Shown here piece after piece: positions 1-9,118 of a DNA stretch of 64,000 nucleotides; positions within the stretch are counted from its first letter, which is position 1, and each line of letters starts with the position of its first letter. The stretch is from Bacteroidota bacterium (GTDB lineage: Bacteria > Bacteroidota > Bacteroidia > Cytophagales > Cyclobacteriaceae), in the NCBI GenBank assembly GCA_023417065.1, contig JAEZGH010000057.1, positions 186,001 to 250,000 on the forward strand, read 5' to 3'. Under the pieces are notes generated by a model. It was not told the origin of the DNA and did not search any database. It saw only the letters and a program-made list of their open reading frames with translations. The translations under genes were made by a program, and so were the position numbers.

Positions 1-41
1 TTATTCCAGCTGCCATACAGTTGTTTGTAAGGATTGAACAT
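1..41 (-). CDS. possible N-terminus of a protein running off the left edge
   Basis: An ATG on the minus strand at 41-39 opens a frame that stays open to the window edge (13 codons, beginning MFNPYKQLYG). It would be divergent from the desaturase gene, with about 118 bases between the starts, which is a normal promoter-sharing arrangement. The piece is too short to assign to any family, and a chance open frame is quite possible. Confidence 0.25.
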   Translation of the reverse strand, partial: MFNPYKQLYGSWN

Positions 42-87
42 GACAAAAATCAAAAAACCGGGGTAAGGCCCATTGAACGTTATACCT

Positions 88-95
88 TAACTTTG
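88..95 (+). promoter_or_regulatory. Bacteroidetes-type -7 element before the desaturase gene
   Basis: TAACTTTG fits the TAnnTTTG -7 consensus of the primary sigma factor of Bacteroidetes. It lies 64 bases before the ATG at 160, which would give a leader of about 55-60 bases. No convincing -33 TTTG/TTG is seen at the usual spacing, so the call rests on the -7 box alone. Confidence 0.3.
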
Positions 96-159
96 TGTTT
101 GGAGATCGTACCTGCATCTCGCACAACAAATCATTTTTTTACTCAACGAAGTTTCCTTC

Positions 160-1116
160 ATGTCCGCTACCTCTCTTACTCCTGAAGTCAGACGTAAACC
201 GATCCTGAAACAGGAAATTGCTTTCGCTTTAGTGCATCTTCTTCCATTGGGAGCGCTTTTCACAGGAGCGACTCTTTTCGACTGGATTCTCTGTGCATTT
301 CTCTATGTATTCCGGATGTTCTGGGTTACCGGCGGCTACCACCGTTATTTTGCCCATAAGTCTTACAAAACGTCACGGTTCTTCCAGTTTGTAATTGCAT
401 TTATGGCGCAGACCTCCGCTCAGAAGGGGGCACTCTGGTGGGCAGCGCACCACCGCCATCACCACCGTCATAGTGATACTCCTGCCGATCCGCATTCGAT
501 GAAAATCTACGGCTTCTGGTATTCCCACATTGGCTGGATTGTGGGACCCGATTTTAAGGAAACTGACTACAAAACCATCGGCGATTATGCCAAGTATCCC
601 GAGCTGGTGTGGCTGAATAAATATTATCTCGTGCCGCCATTTGTGCTTGCCCTGGTTGTAATGGCTCTCGGTGGAATTGTCAACGGAGGCAGCATCACCG
701 CAATGTTCACCTCTGCGGGATTTTCGTCACTGTTTATCGGTTTCTTCCTGAGCACGGTAATCCTTTATCACGGTACGTTCAGCATCAACTCGATCATGCA
801 CAAGTTTGGAAAGCAGCGCTATGAATCGAATGATGAGTCCCGAAACAGCCTCTGGCTGGCCCTGTTGACGCTGGGCGAAGGCTGGCATAACAACCACCAT
901 TATTATGAAGTTTCTTCCCGTCAGGGTTTTTTCTGGTGGGAAATTGATATCACCTATTACATCCTGAAAGGTTTGGCTGCCGTAGGGTTGATCTGGGACC
1001 TGAAGGGCGTTCCCAGTCACATCAAGTACTCGAAAAATAAGGCGCATGCAGCTGAGTTGCGGAAACAGCTACAGCAGCAGACCCTGAATTCAGAAAAAGG
1101 TGAACTGGTGCACTAA
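160..1116 (+). CDS. acyl-CoA / fatty acid desaturase (membrane di-iron)
   Basis: Integral membrane fatty acid desaturase of 318 residues, expected to insert a cis double bond into acyl chains using O2 and two irons. The three histidine boxes of the family are present in order: HRYFAH near residue 62, HHRHH near residue 97 and HNNHH near residue 245, with GEGWHNNHH typical of the delta-9 acyl-CoA type. Hydrophobic segments lie near residues 22-52 and 155-205. The length matches the family. The gene stands alone and is closed by a hairpin terminator about 25 bases after the stop. The likely role is membrane-fluidity adjustment. The exact position specificity cannot be read from sequence. Confidence 0.93.
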   Translation: MSATSLTPEVRRKPILKQEIAFALVHLLPLGALFTGATLFDWILCAFLYVFRMFWVTGGYHRYFAHKSYKTSRFFQFVIAFMAQTSAQKGALWWAAHHRHHHRHSDTPADPHSMKIYGFWYSHIGWIVGPDFKETDYKTIGDYAKYPELVWLNKYYLVPPFVLALVVMALGGIVNGGSITAMFTSAGFSSLFIGFFLSTVILYHGTFSINSIMHKFGKQRYESNDESRNSLWLALLTLGEGWHNNHHYYEVSSRQGFFWWEIDITYYILKGLAAVGLIWDLKGVPSHIKYSKNKAHAAELRKQLQQQTLNSEKGELVH

Positions 1117-1140
1117 GACCGGTTCCGTAAGAAATAGAAA

Positions 1141-1165
1141 AAGCCGCTCTCTGAGCGGCTTTTTT
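1141..1165 (+). terminator. bidirectional Rho-independent terminator
   Basis: A perfect 9-bp stem (AAGCCGCTC / GAGCGGCTT) with a 3-base loop is followed by a T-run on the plus strand. It is preceded by an A-rich stretch that gives a T-run on the minus strand. It can end both the desaturase transcript and the tRNA unit arriving from the right. Confidence 0.85.
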
Positions 1166-1200
1166 GTTGTCTTCAAAAGAAAGGAATCGTTTTCCGAAAG

Positions 1201-1286
1201 TACCCCGGGCGGGACTTGAACCCGCACGACCATTACTGGCCACAGGATTTTAAGTCCTGCGTGTCTACCAATTCCACCACCAGGGC
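1201..1286 (-). tRNA. tRNA-Leu (anticodon TAA)
   Basis: An 86-nt type II tRNA with a long variable arm. The acceptor GCCCTGG pairs with CCGGGGT (one G-T, one T-G), the anticodon stem CAGGA/TCCTG encloses CTTAAAA with anticodon TAA, and the T arm contains GGTTCAAGTCC. The discriminator is A. CCA is not encoded, as expected when a CCA-adding enzyme completes the end. It lies 79 bases downstream of tRNA-Gly and could be co-transcribed with it, although a hairpin lies between them. Confidence 0.95.
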
Positions 1287-1323
1287 AGGCTTGATTCACC
1301 GAAAAAGTGAACCGGCCAGAAAC

Positions 1324-1350
1324 AAAAAAGTGTGAGATGAAACCCACACT
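1324..1350 (-). terminator. hairpin with T-run between tRNA-Gly and tRNA-Leu
   Basis: A 6-bp stem AGTGTG/CACACT with a 10-base loop is followed on the minus strand by six T residues. It could be a terminator after tRNA-Gly or a processing hairpin in a dicistronic tRNA precursor. The stem is short, so read-through is plausible. Confidence 0.45.
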
Positions 1351-1365
1351 ATTTTTGCATTTGTG

Positions 1366-1438
<73 letters not shown>

Positions 1439-1478
1439 TTATGGATCCGGAACCGAAGATCGATTCCGAAAGGGACTG

Positions 1479-1508
1479 CAAATTTATAAGCGATTCCGGA
1501 ATTTCCAA
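1479..1508 (-). promoter_or_regulatory. tRNA promoter (-33 TTG, 19-base spacer, -7 TAAATTTG)
   Basis: On the minus strand TTG at 1508-1506 is followed after 19 bases by TAAATTTG (1486-1479), a full match to the Bacteroidetes -7 consensus. The box lies 41 bases upstream of the tRNA-Gly 5' end, leaving room for a short leader. The 11-mer TATAAATTTGC here is repeated exactly before the HU gene. Confidence 0.55.
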
Positions 1509-1598
1509 GGCTTGCCGAAATCACTTCCCTAAAAATTTTTTTCTAAGCTTCAGTTCAGGGCCCCCATATTGAACACCCAGGCATCCCTGACAATCTGT

Positions 1599-3116
1599 TC
1601 AGGGCCTAACACCCTGAGCCAGTTGTACATCTTCCCGAATAACAGGATCCTCACCATACATGCGGTCGAACACCTCTTTGTCCGCCCCGTAAACATCGTC
1701 GTAAAATTCAACCGCGCCATCGCGCCATGCACACGTCAGGTATCGCAGATGGACGGGTATCGGCTCCGTTATCCGGATGGTCATCTGCTTTTCGAACTCA
1801 AGGTATTGATCCAGATCTTCAGGTGAAACGATGTCATTACCGCGCACAAGATATCTCCCGAGTTCCATAGCCTTTTCAACGCGCACGCAACCGTGACTCA
1901 GGGCGCGCTTCTTCCGATCAAAAAGTAGCCGTGCGTTTGTGTCGTGAAGAAACACCGCATACGGGTTGTCGAACCAGAATTTAATAAGACCCAACGCATT
2001 GTGCAGTCCTTCTTTCTGCCGGATCGTATACGGGAAATTATTCTTATGCAATGCCATCCAGTTTATTGAATCCGGATGTAGTACCTCCCCGGCGGGACTC
2101 AGAACTTCATAATGATGGTTTCTCAGATACAGACTATCCCGCTTCGCCTGCGGAAGAATTTCGTTTACCGCGATGCTTCTCGGAACATTCCAGTATGGGT
2201 AAATAATGAATGAGCGGATCAGTCCGTCAAGTACCGGTGTTTGATTTTTCGCTGTACCCACGATAACCCTCGACTTAAAGCTCACGGAATCATTCTCCGT
2301 TAGCTCGAGATATCCTCCCGGAATGTTTACAAGGATATGCCTGCCACTGATAGCCGATTCCTTTCGCCAGCGATCCATGTTGATCTCCAGCGAAACAATC
2401 TGTGCCCCAAGATCAGTAGTATCAGTAACAAGCCCGTTAAGATATGCTTTAGCGTCTAGTGAATCGTTTCGTAGAATTTTCCGCAGCTGCTGCTTTAACA
2501 TTTGGTACTGCCCGTATTTGGGCTCCTGTTCTTCCAGGACACTTCGGATTTCATTTTGTCTTATCGTTCGGGTGAGGTTGACCAACGCAACTGAGTCAAC
2601 ATACCTGATGACGCTATCGGAATCCATTTCCGTAAATGCTCTTCTTCCATATTTCAGATCCTTGCAGATCGCGATAAAAGCATCTGTCAGGAGCATATCC
2701 GACTTGCGAATAACATACTCATCGGCAACAGCGGAATCATAAAGAAGCTTTTGTAGTTCCAGCGAATGATAATGTTGTGGTAACAAACCGTATTCGCGGA
2801 TGTTGCTGATTAATTGAAGCATTGAATCTGCACGTGCTGATGGAATATTTTGCTCCCACCATACAGGCACGAAATGATTGTTGTGATAGAACTGATAGAC
2901 GAGAGATCCATTGCGCAAACTATCGAAGAGTGCTGAACCCGAATCGATCAATGCTATTTTTTGTACATCGGCGGCGGATGGTACATCTCCCGAAACGGTG
3001 TTACCGGAAAAATGGTGGCAGCCCATAGTCATCACCACCAGCAGCAGCAAAAACTGAAGCCGGACAAAAACGATGGACCAATACGCCGGAATAAAGCCGG
3101 ATAAAATACTTGTCAT
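1599..3116 (-). CDS. L,D-transpeptidase, YcbB-like, membrane-anchored
   Basis: Murein L,D-transpeptidase of 505 residues that would form 3-3 cross-links or attach partners to peptidoglycan in the periplasm. The hydrophobic stretch at residues 19-32 ends at Cys33 (MTMGC), a weak lipobox, so either a lipoprotein or a simple signal anchor is possible. Residues 60-190 look like the scaffold domain that precedes the catalytic domain in YcbB-type enzymes. The YkuD domain (about 255-430) carries the active site His391 and SHGCVR with Cys410. It is divergent from the outer-membrane protein gene on the right. No terminator is evident after its stop. Confidence 0.9.
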   Translation of the reverse strand: MTSILSGFIPAYWSIVFVRLQFLLLLVVMTMGCHHFSGNTVSGDVPSAADVQKIALIDSGSALFDSLRNGSLVYQFYHNNHFVPVWWEQNIPSARADSMLQLISNIREYGLLPQHYHSLELQKLLYDSAVADEYVIRKSDMLLTDAFIAICKDLKYGRRAFTEMDSDSVIRYVDSVALVNLTRTIRQNEIRSVLEEQEPKYGQYQMLKQQLRKILRNDSLDAKAYLNGLVTDTTDLGAQIVSLEINMDRWRKESAISGRHILVNIPGGYLELTENDSVSFKSRVIVGTAKNQTPVLDGLIRSFIIYPYWNVPRSIAVNEILPQAKRDSLYLRNHHYEVLSPAGEVLHPDSINWMALHKNNFPYTIRQKEGLHNALGLIKFWFDNPYAVFLHDTNARLLFDRKKRALSHGCVRVEKAMELGRYLVRGNDIVSPEDLDQYLEFEKQMTIRITEPIPVHLRYLTCAWRDGAVEFYDDVYGADKEVFDRMYGEDPVIREDVQLAQGVRP

Positions 3117-3433
3117 AGAAATCGTTGAAATGGAATATCGGCAATTGCTGTTTCATGGTACTGACTAACAACCGGGCAACCTTACATCGCGAGGACGGCC
3201 AGCGAATTTGTTCACCACCGCAAACGACAAAAAATCCTTTTGGGGAATTGGGATAATTGCATTCTGATAATTTTCTCTTCAGAAAAGATACGTTGGCAGC
3301 AAACTCATACGTTGAAACAGCGGACTGCCAAATCAAAAAACGACCTTTGGCATCTCCATTAGCTGCATTGGCGTTATTTCGGTAACCATTTGAAGCTGTC
3401 GGAGTATTATCGTTGGCCATCACCTGTGATCTT
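3117..3433. other. divergent intergenic region, no gene seen
   Basis: This 317-base stretch separates the divergent transpeptidase and DUF5916 genes and must hold both promoters. I see only weak -7-like words (for example TATCTTTT on the minus strand near 3294-3287) and no convincing hairpin, repeat or short coding frame with a recognisable product. Confidence 0.5.
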
Positions 3434-6094
3434 ATGAAAATCTCGCTGCTACTCCTGACCGTTGTATCCATAAACGCAGTATATGGTCAACAATCCGCCG
3501 GTAGAGACACCGTATCGCAGGTAAATGCAGACAGTATGCGCGTTTACACCACTTCGCGTCTTGCAGGCACTCCCCCGACTATTGATGGCAGGCTTGACGA
3601 TCCGGCGTGGGAACAGGTTCCCTGGGGTGGTGACGGTTTCCGCCAGGTCAGTCCGAATAAGGGTAAACCTGCCACTGTCCAGACGCGCTTCAAAATTCTT
3701 TATGACGCAAAAAATCTCTACGTCGCTGTTAAATGCCTCGACCCGGAGCCCGGCAAAATTGTCAAGCGCATGGCACGCCGCGATAGTTTCGAAGGCGACT
3801 GGGTTGAAATCAATATCGATAGCTACTACGATAAGAGAACAGCTTTCTCGTTTACCGCTTCCGTCTCAGGTGTTAAGGGCGACGAATACGTTTCAAACAA
3901 CGGCGATAACTGGGACGCCGGTTGGGACCCTATATGGTATCTGAAGACATCTATTGACGCCGAAGGATGGAATGCTGAATTCCGAATTCCCTTAAGCCAG
4001 CTTCGCTTCACCAATAAGGAAGAACTTGTCTGGGGACTGCAGCTTACCAGAATCTACTTTCGCCAACAGGAGCGCTCGGTCTGGAAATATATTCCACCTG
4101 ACGCCGGCGGGTGGGTTCACTTGTTTGGCGAACTGCGCGGTATCAAAGGTATCAAACCACAAAAGCAGCTCGAAGTTCAGCCTTTTATTGTAGGTCAGAC
4201 GGAGTCGTTTCAAAGTGAGGAAGGGAACCCCTATCGCACAGGATCACAAAGTCACCTTAACGCCGGCCTCGATGCCAAGATTGGTATCACCAGCGACATC
4301 ACGTTAGACCTAACAGTAAATCCCGACTTCGGACAAGTAGAAGCGGATCCTTCACAGGTAAATTTGTCGGCTTTCAGATTATTCTTCCAGGAGCGCAGAC
4401 CTTTCTTTACAGAAGGGAACAACACGCTTGATTTTCCTGTCGGGCAGATCGACAACAACAACCTGTTTTATTCACGACGTATTGGACGGCCTCCTCAGGT
4501 TGGCGTCAACACCGATCAAAGTGGTCAGGATGATGTCAGAGAATGGGTAAAGCCAAACTTCCACACAACTATCCTTGGAGCAGCAAAACTCACCGGAAAG
4601 AATAAGAAAGGGTTCAGCTGGGGTATCCTTGAAAGTGTAACTGAAAAAGAAACTGCAGAAGTAGACAGCATCGGCTTTCGGAGGAGAGTGGCCACAGAGC
4701 CTTTGACAAATTATTTTGTGGCCAGAGCACAGCAAGATATCAACAAAGGGAACACCGTGGCTGGAGCTATGTTTACCGCTGTCAACCGAAGGCTTGATGA
4801 ACCCCAATTTGACTGGCTCCATCGTTCAGCGTATTCAGGAGGAATAGACATCCTGCATCATTGGAAGAGGCGGACGTATTATGTAAGTGCGCGTTCGGTA
4901 TTCAGTCATGTGAAAGGATCGGCGGAAGCAATTTCTGAAACGCAACTCGCATCCGAGCGTTTCTTTCAACGGCCAGACAACAAGCATAAGGAATTTGATC
5001 CAACGCGTACATCGTTGACAGGAACGGGGGGGCAGTTCCTCATAGGAAAAAAGAGTGGCGATATCGTCGCCGACCTGGGTGTACTGTGGCAGTCGCCGGA
5101 GTTCGAAATAAACGACATCGGATTCCTGTCGCAGACCGACAACATCAACCAGTGGTTCTGGATGCAGTACCGCGTGCTCGAACCTAAAGGCATATCTAGG
5201 GTGCAGCGATATAATATCAACCAATGGAGAAACTACGACTTTGGGGGTAGGCTTACCAGTGAAGGCTACAACCTCAATGCCCACACGCAGCTGAAAAACT
5301 TTTGGGCAGCAGGAACAGGTGTTACTTGGCAACGTCAGTCCGTTTCAAATGCCGATCTGAGAGGTGGTCCATCGATTCGTTATCCTGGAGGGAAATATCT
5401 TTGGGGATACATACGGTCAGATACGCGTAAAAAAGTTTACGGAGAAATCTACACCGAGTTCTTCCTGGGTGACCACGACTATTCAAACGTTCAGGACTAT
5501 GGGCTTGACCTCGTATTCCAACCGATGAACGCGCTGAATCTTACCATATCGGGTTGGCTGACAAAAAACAACAATGAGATGCAATGGGTGGCTTCTCCGC
5601 ACGACGGAACAAAACATCATTATGTGGTTGGTGAAATCGACCAGACTGTTGCGCGGCTGGCGATACGGATGACGTACATGGTGACGCCTGATTTGTCGAT
5701 TCAGTATTGGGGACAACCATTTGGATCTTCGGGGCGGTACGGCAATTATAAATCAATCACGAATTCGCGCGCCGGTGGTTACAGGGGACGGTTTTCTGAA
5801 TTGACCCACGACGTGATGACGCGCGACGAAAACGGGTTTAACATCGACGCTAACGGAGACGGTATGCGCGACTATGGGTTTAGTAATCCCGACTTCAATT
5901 TCGGTCAGTTTCGGTCGAACCTGGTTATCCGCTGGGAGTACATTCCGGGGTCTACGTTATTTCTGGTGTGGACGCAGGAGCGCAACGGTGCGTTTTACGC
6001 TGATGACCCTGGACACAGACGCTATTCATTCGACTTTGACGAGAAGGCGTACAACATCTTTCTCATCAAATACACCTATCGCTTCATATTCTAG
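3434..6094 (+). CDS. outer-membrane protein with CBM9-like and DUF5916 domains
   Basis: Secreted protein of 886 residues. I chose the ATG at 3434 because it begins a clean signal peptide (MKISLLLLTVVSINAVYGQQ); an upstream ATG at 3413 would add seven residues in front. Residues about 35-220 resemble the family 9 carbohydrate-binding fold (TPPTIDGRLDDPAW, then a WxAEFRIPLSQL segment). The rest matches the DUF5916 pattern, with aromatic-rich alternating strands and a terminal Phe (TYRFIF) as in outer-membrane barrels. Function is unknown in the family; an outer-membrane channel or ligand-binding role is inference. The gene is monocistronic and convergent with RNase G. Confidence 0.88.
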   Translation: MKISLLLLTVVSINAVYGQQSAGRDTVSQVNADSMRVYTTSRLAGTPPTIDGRLDDPAWEQVPWGGDGFRQVSPNKGKPATVQTRFKILYDAKNLYVAVKCLDPEPGKIVKRMARRDSFEGDWVEINIDSYYDKRTAFSFTASVSGVKGDEYVSNNGDNWDAGWDPIWYLKTSIDAEGWNAEFRIPLSQLRFTNKEELVWGLQLTRIYFRQQERSVWKYIPPDAGGWVHLFGELRGIKGIKPQKQLEVQPFIVGQTESFQSEEGNPYRTGSQSHLNAGLDAKIGITSDITLDLTVNPDFGQVEADPSQVNLSAFRLFFQERRPFFTEGNNTLDFPVGQIDNNNLFYSRRIGRPPQVGVNTDQSGQDDVREWVKPNFHTTILGAAKLTGKNKKGFSWGILESVTEKETAEVDSIGFRRRVATEPLTNYFVARAQQDINKGNTVAGAMFTAVNRRLDEPQFDWLHRSAYSGGIDILHHWKRRTYYVSARSVFSHVKGSAEAISETQLASERFFQRPDNKHKEFDPTRTSLTGTGGQFLIGKKSGDIVADLGVLWQSPEFEINDIGFLSQTDNINQWFWMQYRVLEPKGISRVQRYNINQWRNYDFGGRLTSEGYNLNAHTQLKNFWAAGTGVTWQRQSVSNADLRGGPSIRYPGGKYLWGYIRSDTRKKVYGEIYTEFFLGDHDYSNVQDYGLDLVFQPMNALNLTISGWLTKNNNEMQWVASPHDGTKHHYVVGEIDQTVARLAIRMTYMVTPDLSIQYWGQPFGSSGRYGNYKSITNSRAGGYRGRFSELTHDVMTRDENGFNIDANGDGMRDYGFSNPDFNFGQFRSNLVIRWEYIPGSTLFLVWTQERNGAFYADDPGHRRYSFDFDEKAYNIFLIKYTYRFIF

Positions 6095-6124
6095 CGATGG
6101 GGCGATGGGGTCAGTTAATGGAGA

Positions 6125-6151
6125 AATAAAAAAGCCGGGGTTACCGGCTTT
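6125..6151 (-). terminator. terminator of the RNase G transcript
   Basis: An 8-bp stem AAAGCCGG/CCGGCTTT with a 5-base loop is followed on the minus strand by a T-rich tail (TTTTTTATTTC). The RNase G stop codon at 6152-6150 falls inside the stem. It may also slow plus-strand transcription from the convergent gene. Confidence 0.75.
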
Positions 6152-7706
6152 ATGAGTTCAATTGGATTTCTTCACCCTCTTTATTCAGGAACTTGAATTC
6201 GGTGACGGCCATCGACGAATCGCTTGCCATCTTAACCCATTTCTTATACTTGAAATACCATCGCATTCTCCGGGAAATCAATCCCGCTGTGAAGTATGCA
6301 TAGAGGTATGGATGGACTGCGAGAACGAGGTCTTTCTCGTTTTGCTTAACAAGTAAGTGATCGATGTTCTTTTCGATCAGGTCAGACACGAGGATTGATG
6401 CGGTGATCTTGCCAGTGCCATTACAGGTGGGGCAGACTTCCTTGGTGGCGATGTTCATTTGAGGGCGAACGCGTTCCCTCGTGATTTGCATCAGCCCGAA
6501 TTTGGATAGTGGCAATACCGTCGACTTGGCTTTGTCGTCAGCCATCTCATCCTTCATTGTTTTATAGATGAGCTTTTTGTTATCCTGGTTCTTCATATCG
6601 ATGAAGTCGACCACGATAATTCCACCCATATCGCGAAGGCGTAGCTGGCGGGCGATTTCTTTCGCCGCCTCAAGGTTTACCGATAATGCTGTTGTTTCCT
6701 GGTTCTCTTCGCGGTTTGATTTGTTACCGCTGTTTACGTCGATAACGTGGAGCGCTTCGGTATGTTCGATGATCAGATAGCCACCGCCACGCAAACTTAC
6801 GGTTTGACCGAACGCAGACTTAATCTGTTTTTCAATACCGTAGTGTTCGAAGATCTTTGCCTTGCCGTTAAAGAGTTTTACGATTTTCTCTTTTTCGGGC
6901 GCGATGGTTTGGATATATGTCTTGACGTCGTCGTAGATCTTCTTATCGTCGACGTGCACGTTGTCGAACGATTCGTTGAGCATGTCCCGGAGGAGGGACG
7001 AGGTTTTGTCGAGTTCGCCGATGATTTTATCTCGGGGGTTGGCATTTACGAGACGTTGCATGCCTTCCTCCCAGGTTTTCACCATGCCGCGCAGGTCGCG
7101 ATCGAGTTCAGCGACCTCTTTTCCTTCGGCAACAGTTCGGATAATTACTCCGAAGTTCTCAGGTTTGATAGATTGAATCAGCCGAAGAAGTCGTTTGCGT
7201 TCTTCGCTGCTGGTGATTTTTTTGGAAACGCTTACCGCATTGGAAAACGGTACCAGAACCAGGTATCTCCCGGCCAGTGATAACTCACAGGACAATCGTG
7301 GGCCCTTCGTAGAAATCGGCTCCTTTACAACCTGAACAGGAATCACTTGATTCTTGACAAGTTGCTGAGCGATCTTTCCGTGCTTGTCAATATCAGGTTC
7401 GACGTTGAATTTATCGAGTCGCGAACCGTTGATCTTTTTTCCTCTAACCAGTTTTGTAAACTTCTGGAGTGAACTAAACTGAGGTCCGAGATCGAGGTAA
7501 TGAAGAAAAGCGTCCTTATCGTAGCCAACATCGATAAAAGCTGCATTGAGACCGGGAACAACCTTTTTGACTGTTCCCAGATAAATGTCTCCTACAGTAA
7601 ATTTGCTTCCTTCTTCTTCCTGGTGAAATTCAACAAGCGTCTTATTTTTTAGAAGGGCTATACGACATCCGGTTTGAGTTGCACTAATTATTAGTTCGTT
7701 ACTCAA
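6150..7706 (-). CDS. rng: ribonuclease E/G family endoribonuclease
   Basis: Single-strand RNA endonuclease of 518 residues, needed for rRNA maturation and mRNA decay in the cytoplasm. It has an S1 domain near residues 38-125 (VGDIYLGTVKKVVPGLNAAF) and the DNase I-like catalytic part with the two metal-binding aspartates in HVIDVNSG and VVDFIDM. The zinc-link motif CPTCNGTG supports dimer formation. It lacks the long C-terminal degradosome scaffold, so it is the RNase G type. It sits at the end of a run HU - TPR - small basic protein - rng, a frequent Bacteroidetes order, with 79 bases to the small gene upstream. Confidence 0.96.
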   Translation of the reverse strand: MSNELIISATQTGCRIALLKNKTLVEFHQEEEGSKFTVGDIYLGTVKKVVPGLNAAFIDVGYDKDAFLHYLDLGPQFSSLQKFTKLVRGKKINGSRLDKFNVEPDIDKHGKIAQQLVKNQVIPVQVVKEPISTKGPRLSCELSLAGRYLVLVPFSNAVSVSKKITSSEERKRLLRLIQSIKPENFGVIIRTVAEGKEVAELDRDLRGMVKTWEEGMQRLVNANPRDKIIGELDKTSSLLRDMLNESFDNVHVDDKKIYDDVKTYIQTIAPEKEKIVKLFNGKAKIFEHYGIEKQIKSAFGQTVSLRGGGYLIIEHTEALHVIDVNSGNKSNREENQETTALSVNLEAAKEIARQLRLRDMGGIIVVDFIDMKNQDNKKLIYKTMKDEMADDKAKSTVLPLSKFGLMQITRERVRPQMNIATKEVCPTCNGTGKITASILVSDLIEKNIDHLLVKQNEKDLVLAVHPYLYAYFTAGLISRRMRWYFKYKKWVKMASDSSMAVTEFKFLNKEGEEIQLNS

Positions 7707-7785
7707 AACCTTAAAGGTTTAATAAAAAAATGATGTGTACAGCAAAACGGAGCAGGTCTCATGAACGAGACCTCCTCCAGCGGAA

Positions 7786-7875
7786 TTACTTCTTCTTATG
7801 TCTGTTTTTTCTAAGACGCTTCTTACGCTTGTGCGTTGCCATTTTGTGCTTCTTTCTTTTCTTACCGCTTGGCAT
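7786..7875 (-). CDS. 29-residue very basic AURKAIP1/COX24-like protein
   Basis: A complete 30-codon frame starting ATG at 7875 and ending TAA at 7786. Of 29 residues, 20 are Lys, Arg or His (starts MPSGKKRKKHKM, ends NRHKKK). This composition and the central ATHKRKKRLRKN match the tiny AURKAIP1/COX24-domain proteins found in Bacteroidetes, relatives of the mitochondrial ribosomal protein mS38, so a ribosome-associated role is likely. It lies between the TPR gene (61 bases) and rng (79 bases) on the same strand, which fits co-expression with RNA-processing and translation functions. Assignment is from recall of the family, not a search. Confidence 0.85.
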   Translation of the reverse strand: MPSGKKRKKHKMATHKRKKRLRKNRHKKK

Positions 7876-7936
7876 AGTTTAAGTTAATTTTCCTTCCCGG
7901 GGCTCCCTGCCACTTAAGGGAAGTTTTGGTTACTAA

Positions 7937-8746
7937 TTATTTTAAATCCTTCAGATAAGAGTCCGCAGTTGCCTGAACCGACGGATCGTTATCCAGTTGT
8001 TTCACTTTTTCGAATTGCTCCTTAGCCTTTCGCTTCTTTCCTCCATTCATATACGCTACGCCGAGCATCAAATGAGCCTGCGTATTCTCAGGATCAATTT
8101 GGATGAGTTGCTCAAGCCGCTCAATCGCCCGGTCGTACTGGCCTGACTGGATTGACAGCATGCCCATGTTGTAGAGCGCCGATTTGTTATTCGGATCTTC
8201 TGCCAGCACTTCGCGCAGCACGGTGATCGCCTTCATTGGATTTGCATCCGTCAGGTACGTCATCGCCAGCCTTGTTTTTACATCCAGGTTGTCAGGCGTT
8301 GCCTCCAGTACCATATTGTAAAACGACTGAGCCTTTCCGGCAAAGAACGCTTGCCTCGAAGGATCAATAGCAAAGCTATACGCCTGATAGTAGCTATCTC
8401 CGGCTTTAATCCTGCTTTCCGTATTGTTAAAGAACTTCGCGGCCTCTTCTGCAAACCAGGCGGAGCTGTCAAATTTGCCCGCCTGGCCATACAATCCGGC
8501 CAAAGAGTCGGCAAAGATAGCATTTTTTTCATTCCTGCTATCTGCGGAATAGCTTGCCCTCAGAATTCGAATGCGCTCCGTCATCTCGGCGGGCACCGCA
8601 GCATGCATTTCTATCTGCTCCGCGATCGAATCAGCGGGGCCACCCGCCAAAGCCTGATCGTTTTCAACCACCACACGAGGCAATAAGAAAAGACCAACGA
8701 TAGCGGCAATGCTTACCACCAGCAAGATGATTCGTGTTTTGAGCAT
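7937..8746 (-). CDS. membrane-anchored tetratricopeptide repeat protein
   Basis: A protein of 269 residues with one N-terminal membrane segment (residues 5-23, ILLVVSIAAIVGLFLLPRVV) and no other hydrophobic region, so the bulk should lie in the periplasm. Residues about 120-265 form TPR units, for example SALYNMGMLSIQSGQYDRAI and HLMLGVAYMNGGKKRKAKEQ, with the usual small residue positions. TPRs bind partner proteins; the partner is unknown. It lies 32 bases downstream of the HU gene and upstream of the small basic protein and rng, so it is probably in that operon. Confidence 0.85.
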   Translation of the reverse strand: MLKTRIILLVVSIAAIVGLFLLPRVVVENDQALAGGPADSIAEQIEMHAAVPAEMTERIRILRASYSADSRNEKNAIFADSLAGLYGQAGKFDSSAWFAEEAAKFFNNTESRIKAGDSYYQAYSFAIDPSRQAFFAGKAQSFYNMVLEATPDNLDVKTRLAMTYLTDANPMKAITVLREVLAEDPNNKSALYNMGMLSIQSGQYDRAIERLEQLIQIDPENTQAHLMLGVAYMNGGKKRKAKEQFEKVKQLDNDPSVQATADSYLKDLK

Positions 8747-8778
8747 AGTATAACTAGTGAGTCAAGGCCGTTGGTTGG

Positions 8779-9084
8779 TTATTTCTCAGCCAACTGCTTT
8801 ACCTTTTCACTGTTCTTGATCTTGTTTACAAATATCTTGGCAGGCTTGAAGCTGGGAACAAAATGTTCGTCGATTACCAAAGCTGTATTTCTGGAGATAT
8901 TACGGGCAATTTTTCTCTTGCGCTTCTTGTTGATAAAACTTCCAAATCCCCGGATGTAAATGTTATTACCCCCCGCCATGGAGCTTTTCACTACACTAAA
9001 GAACGCCTCAATAGATGCTGTTACATCTGCTTTGTCTACTCCGGTCTTTTCCGCGATTTCGTTGATGATATCTGCTTTAGTCAC
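8779..9084 (-). CDS. HU/IHF-type DNA-binding protein
   Basis: Nucleoid protein of 101 residues that bends DNA as a dimer. It has the full HU fold: helix pair MTKADIINEIAEKTG at the start, the GFGSF turn near residue 46 and a beta-arm region with ARNISRNTA followed by the FKPAK motif. The arm lacks the usual central proline-rich RNPQTG tip and has RNISRNTALVI instead, a variation seen in some Bacteroidetes HU paralogues. The gene is first in the minus-strand run to rng and has its own -7 box. It is divergent from mutY. I cannot tell HU from IHF subtype with certainty. Confidence 0.92.
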   Translation of the reverse strand: MTKADIINEIAEKTGVDKADVTASIEAFFSVVKSSMAGGNNIYIRGFGSFINKKRKRKIARNISRNTALVIDEHFVPSFKPAKIFVNKIKNSEKVKQLAEK

Positions 9085-9118
9085 TGTTTTATATTTTTAT
9101 GTCCAGAAATTGGGATCG

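Noticed and set aside
7754..7773. 7-bp hairpin AGGTCTC/GAGACCT between the small basic gene and rng
   Set aside because: The tail is not T-rich enough to call a terminator, and rng needs transcript from upstream.
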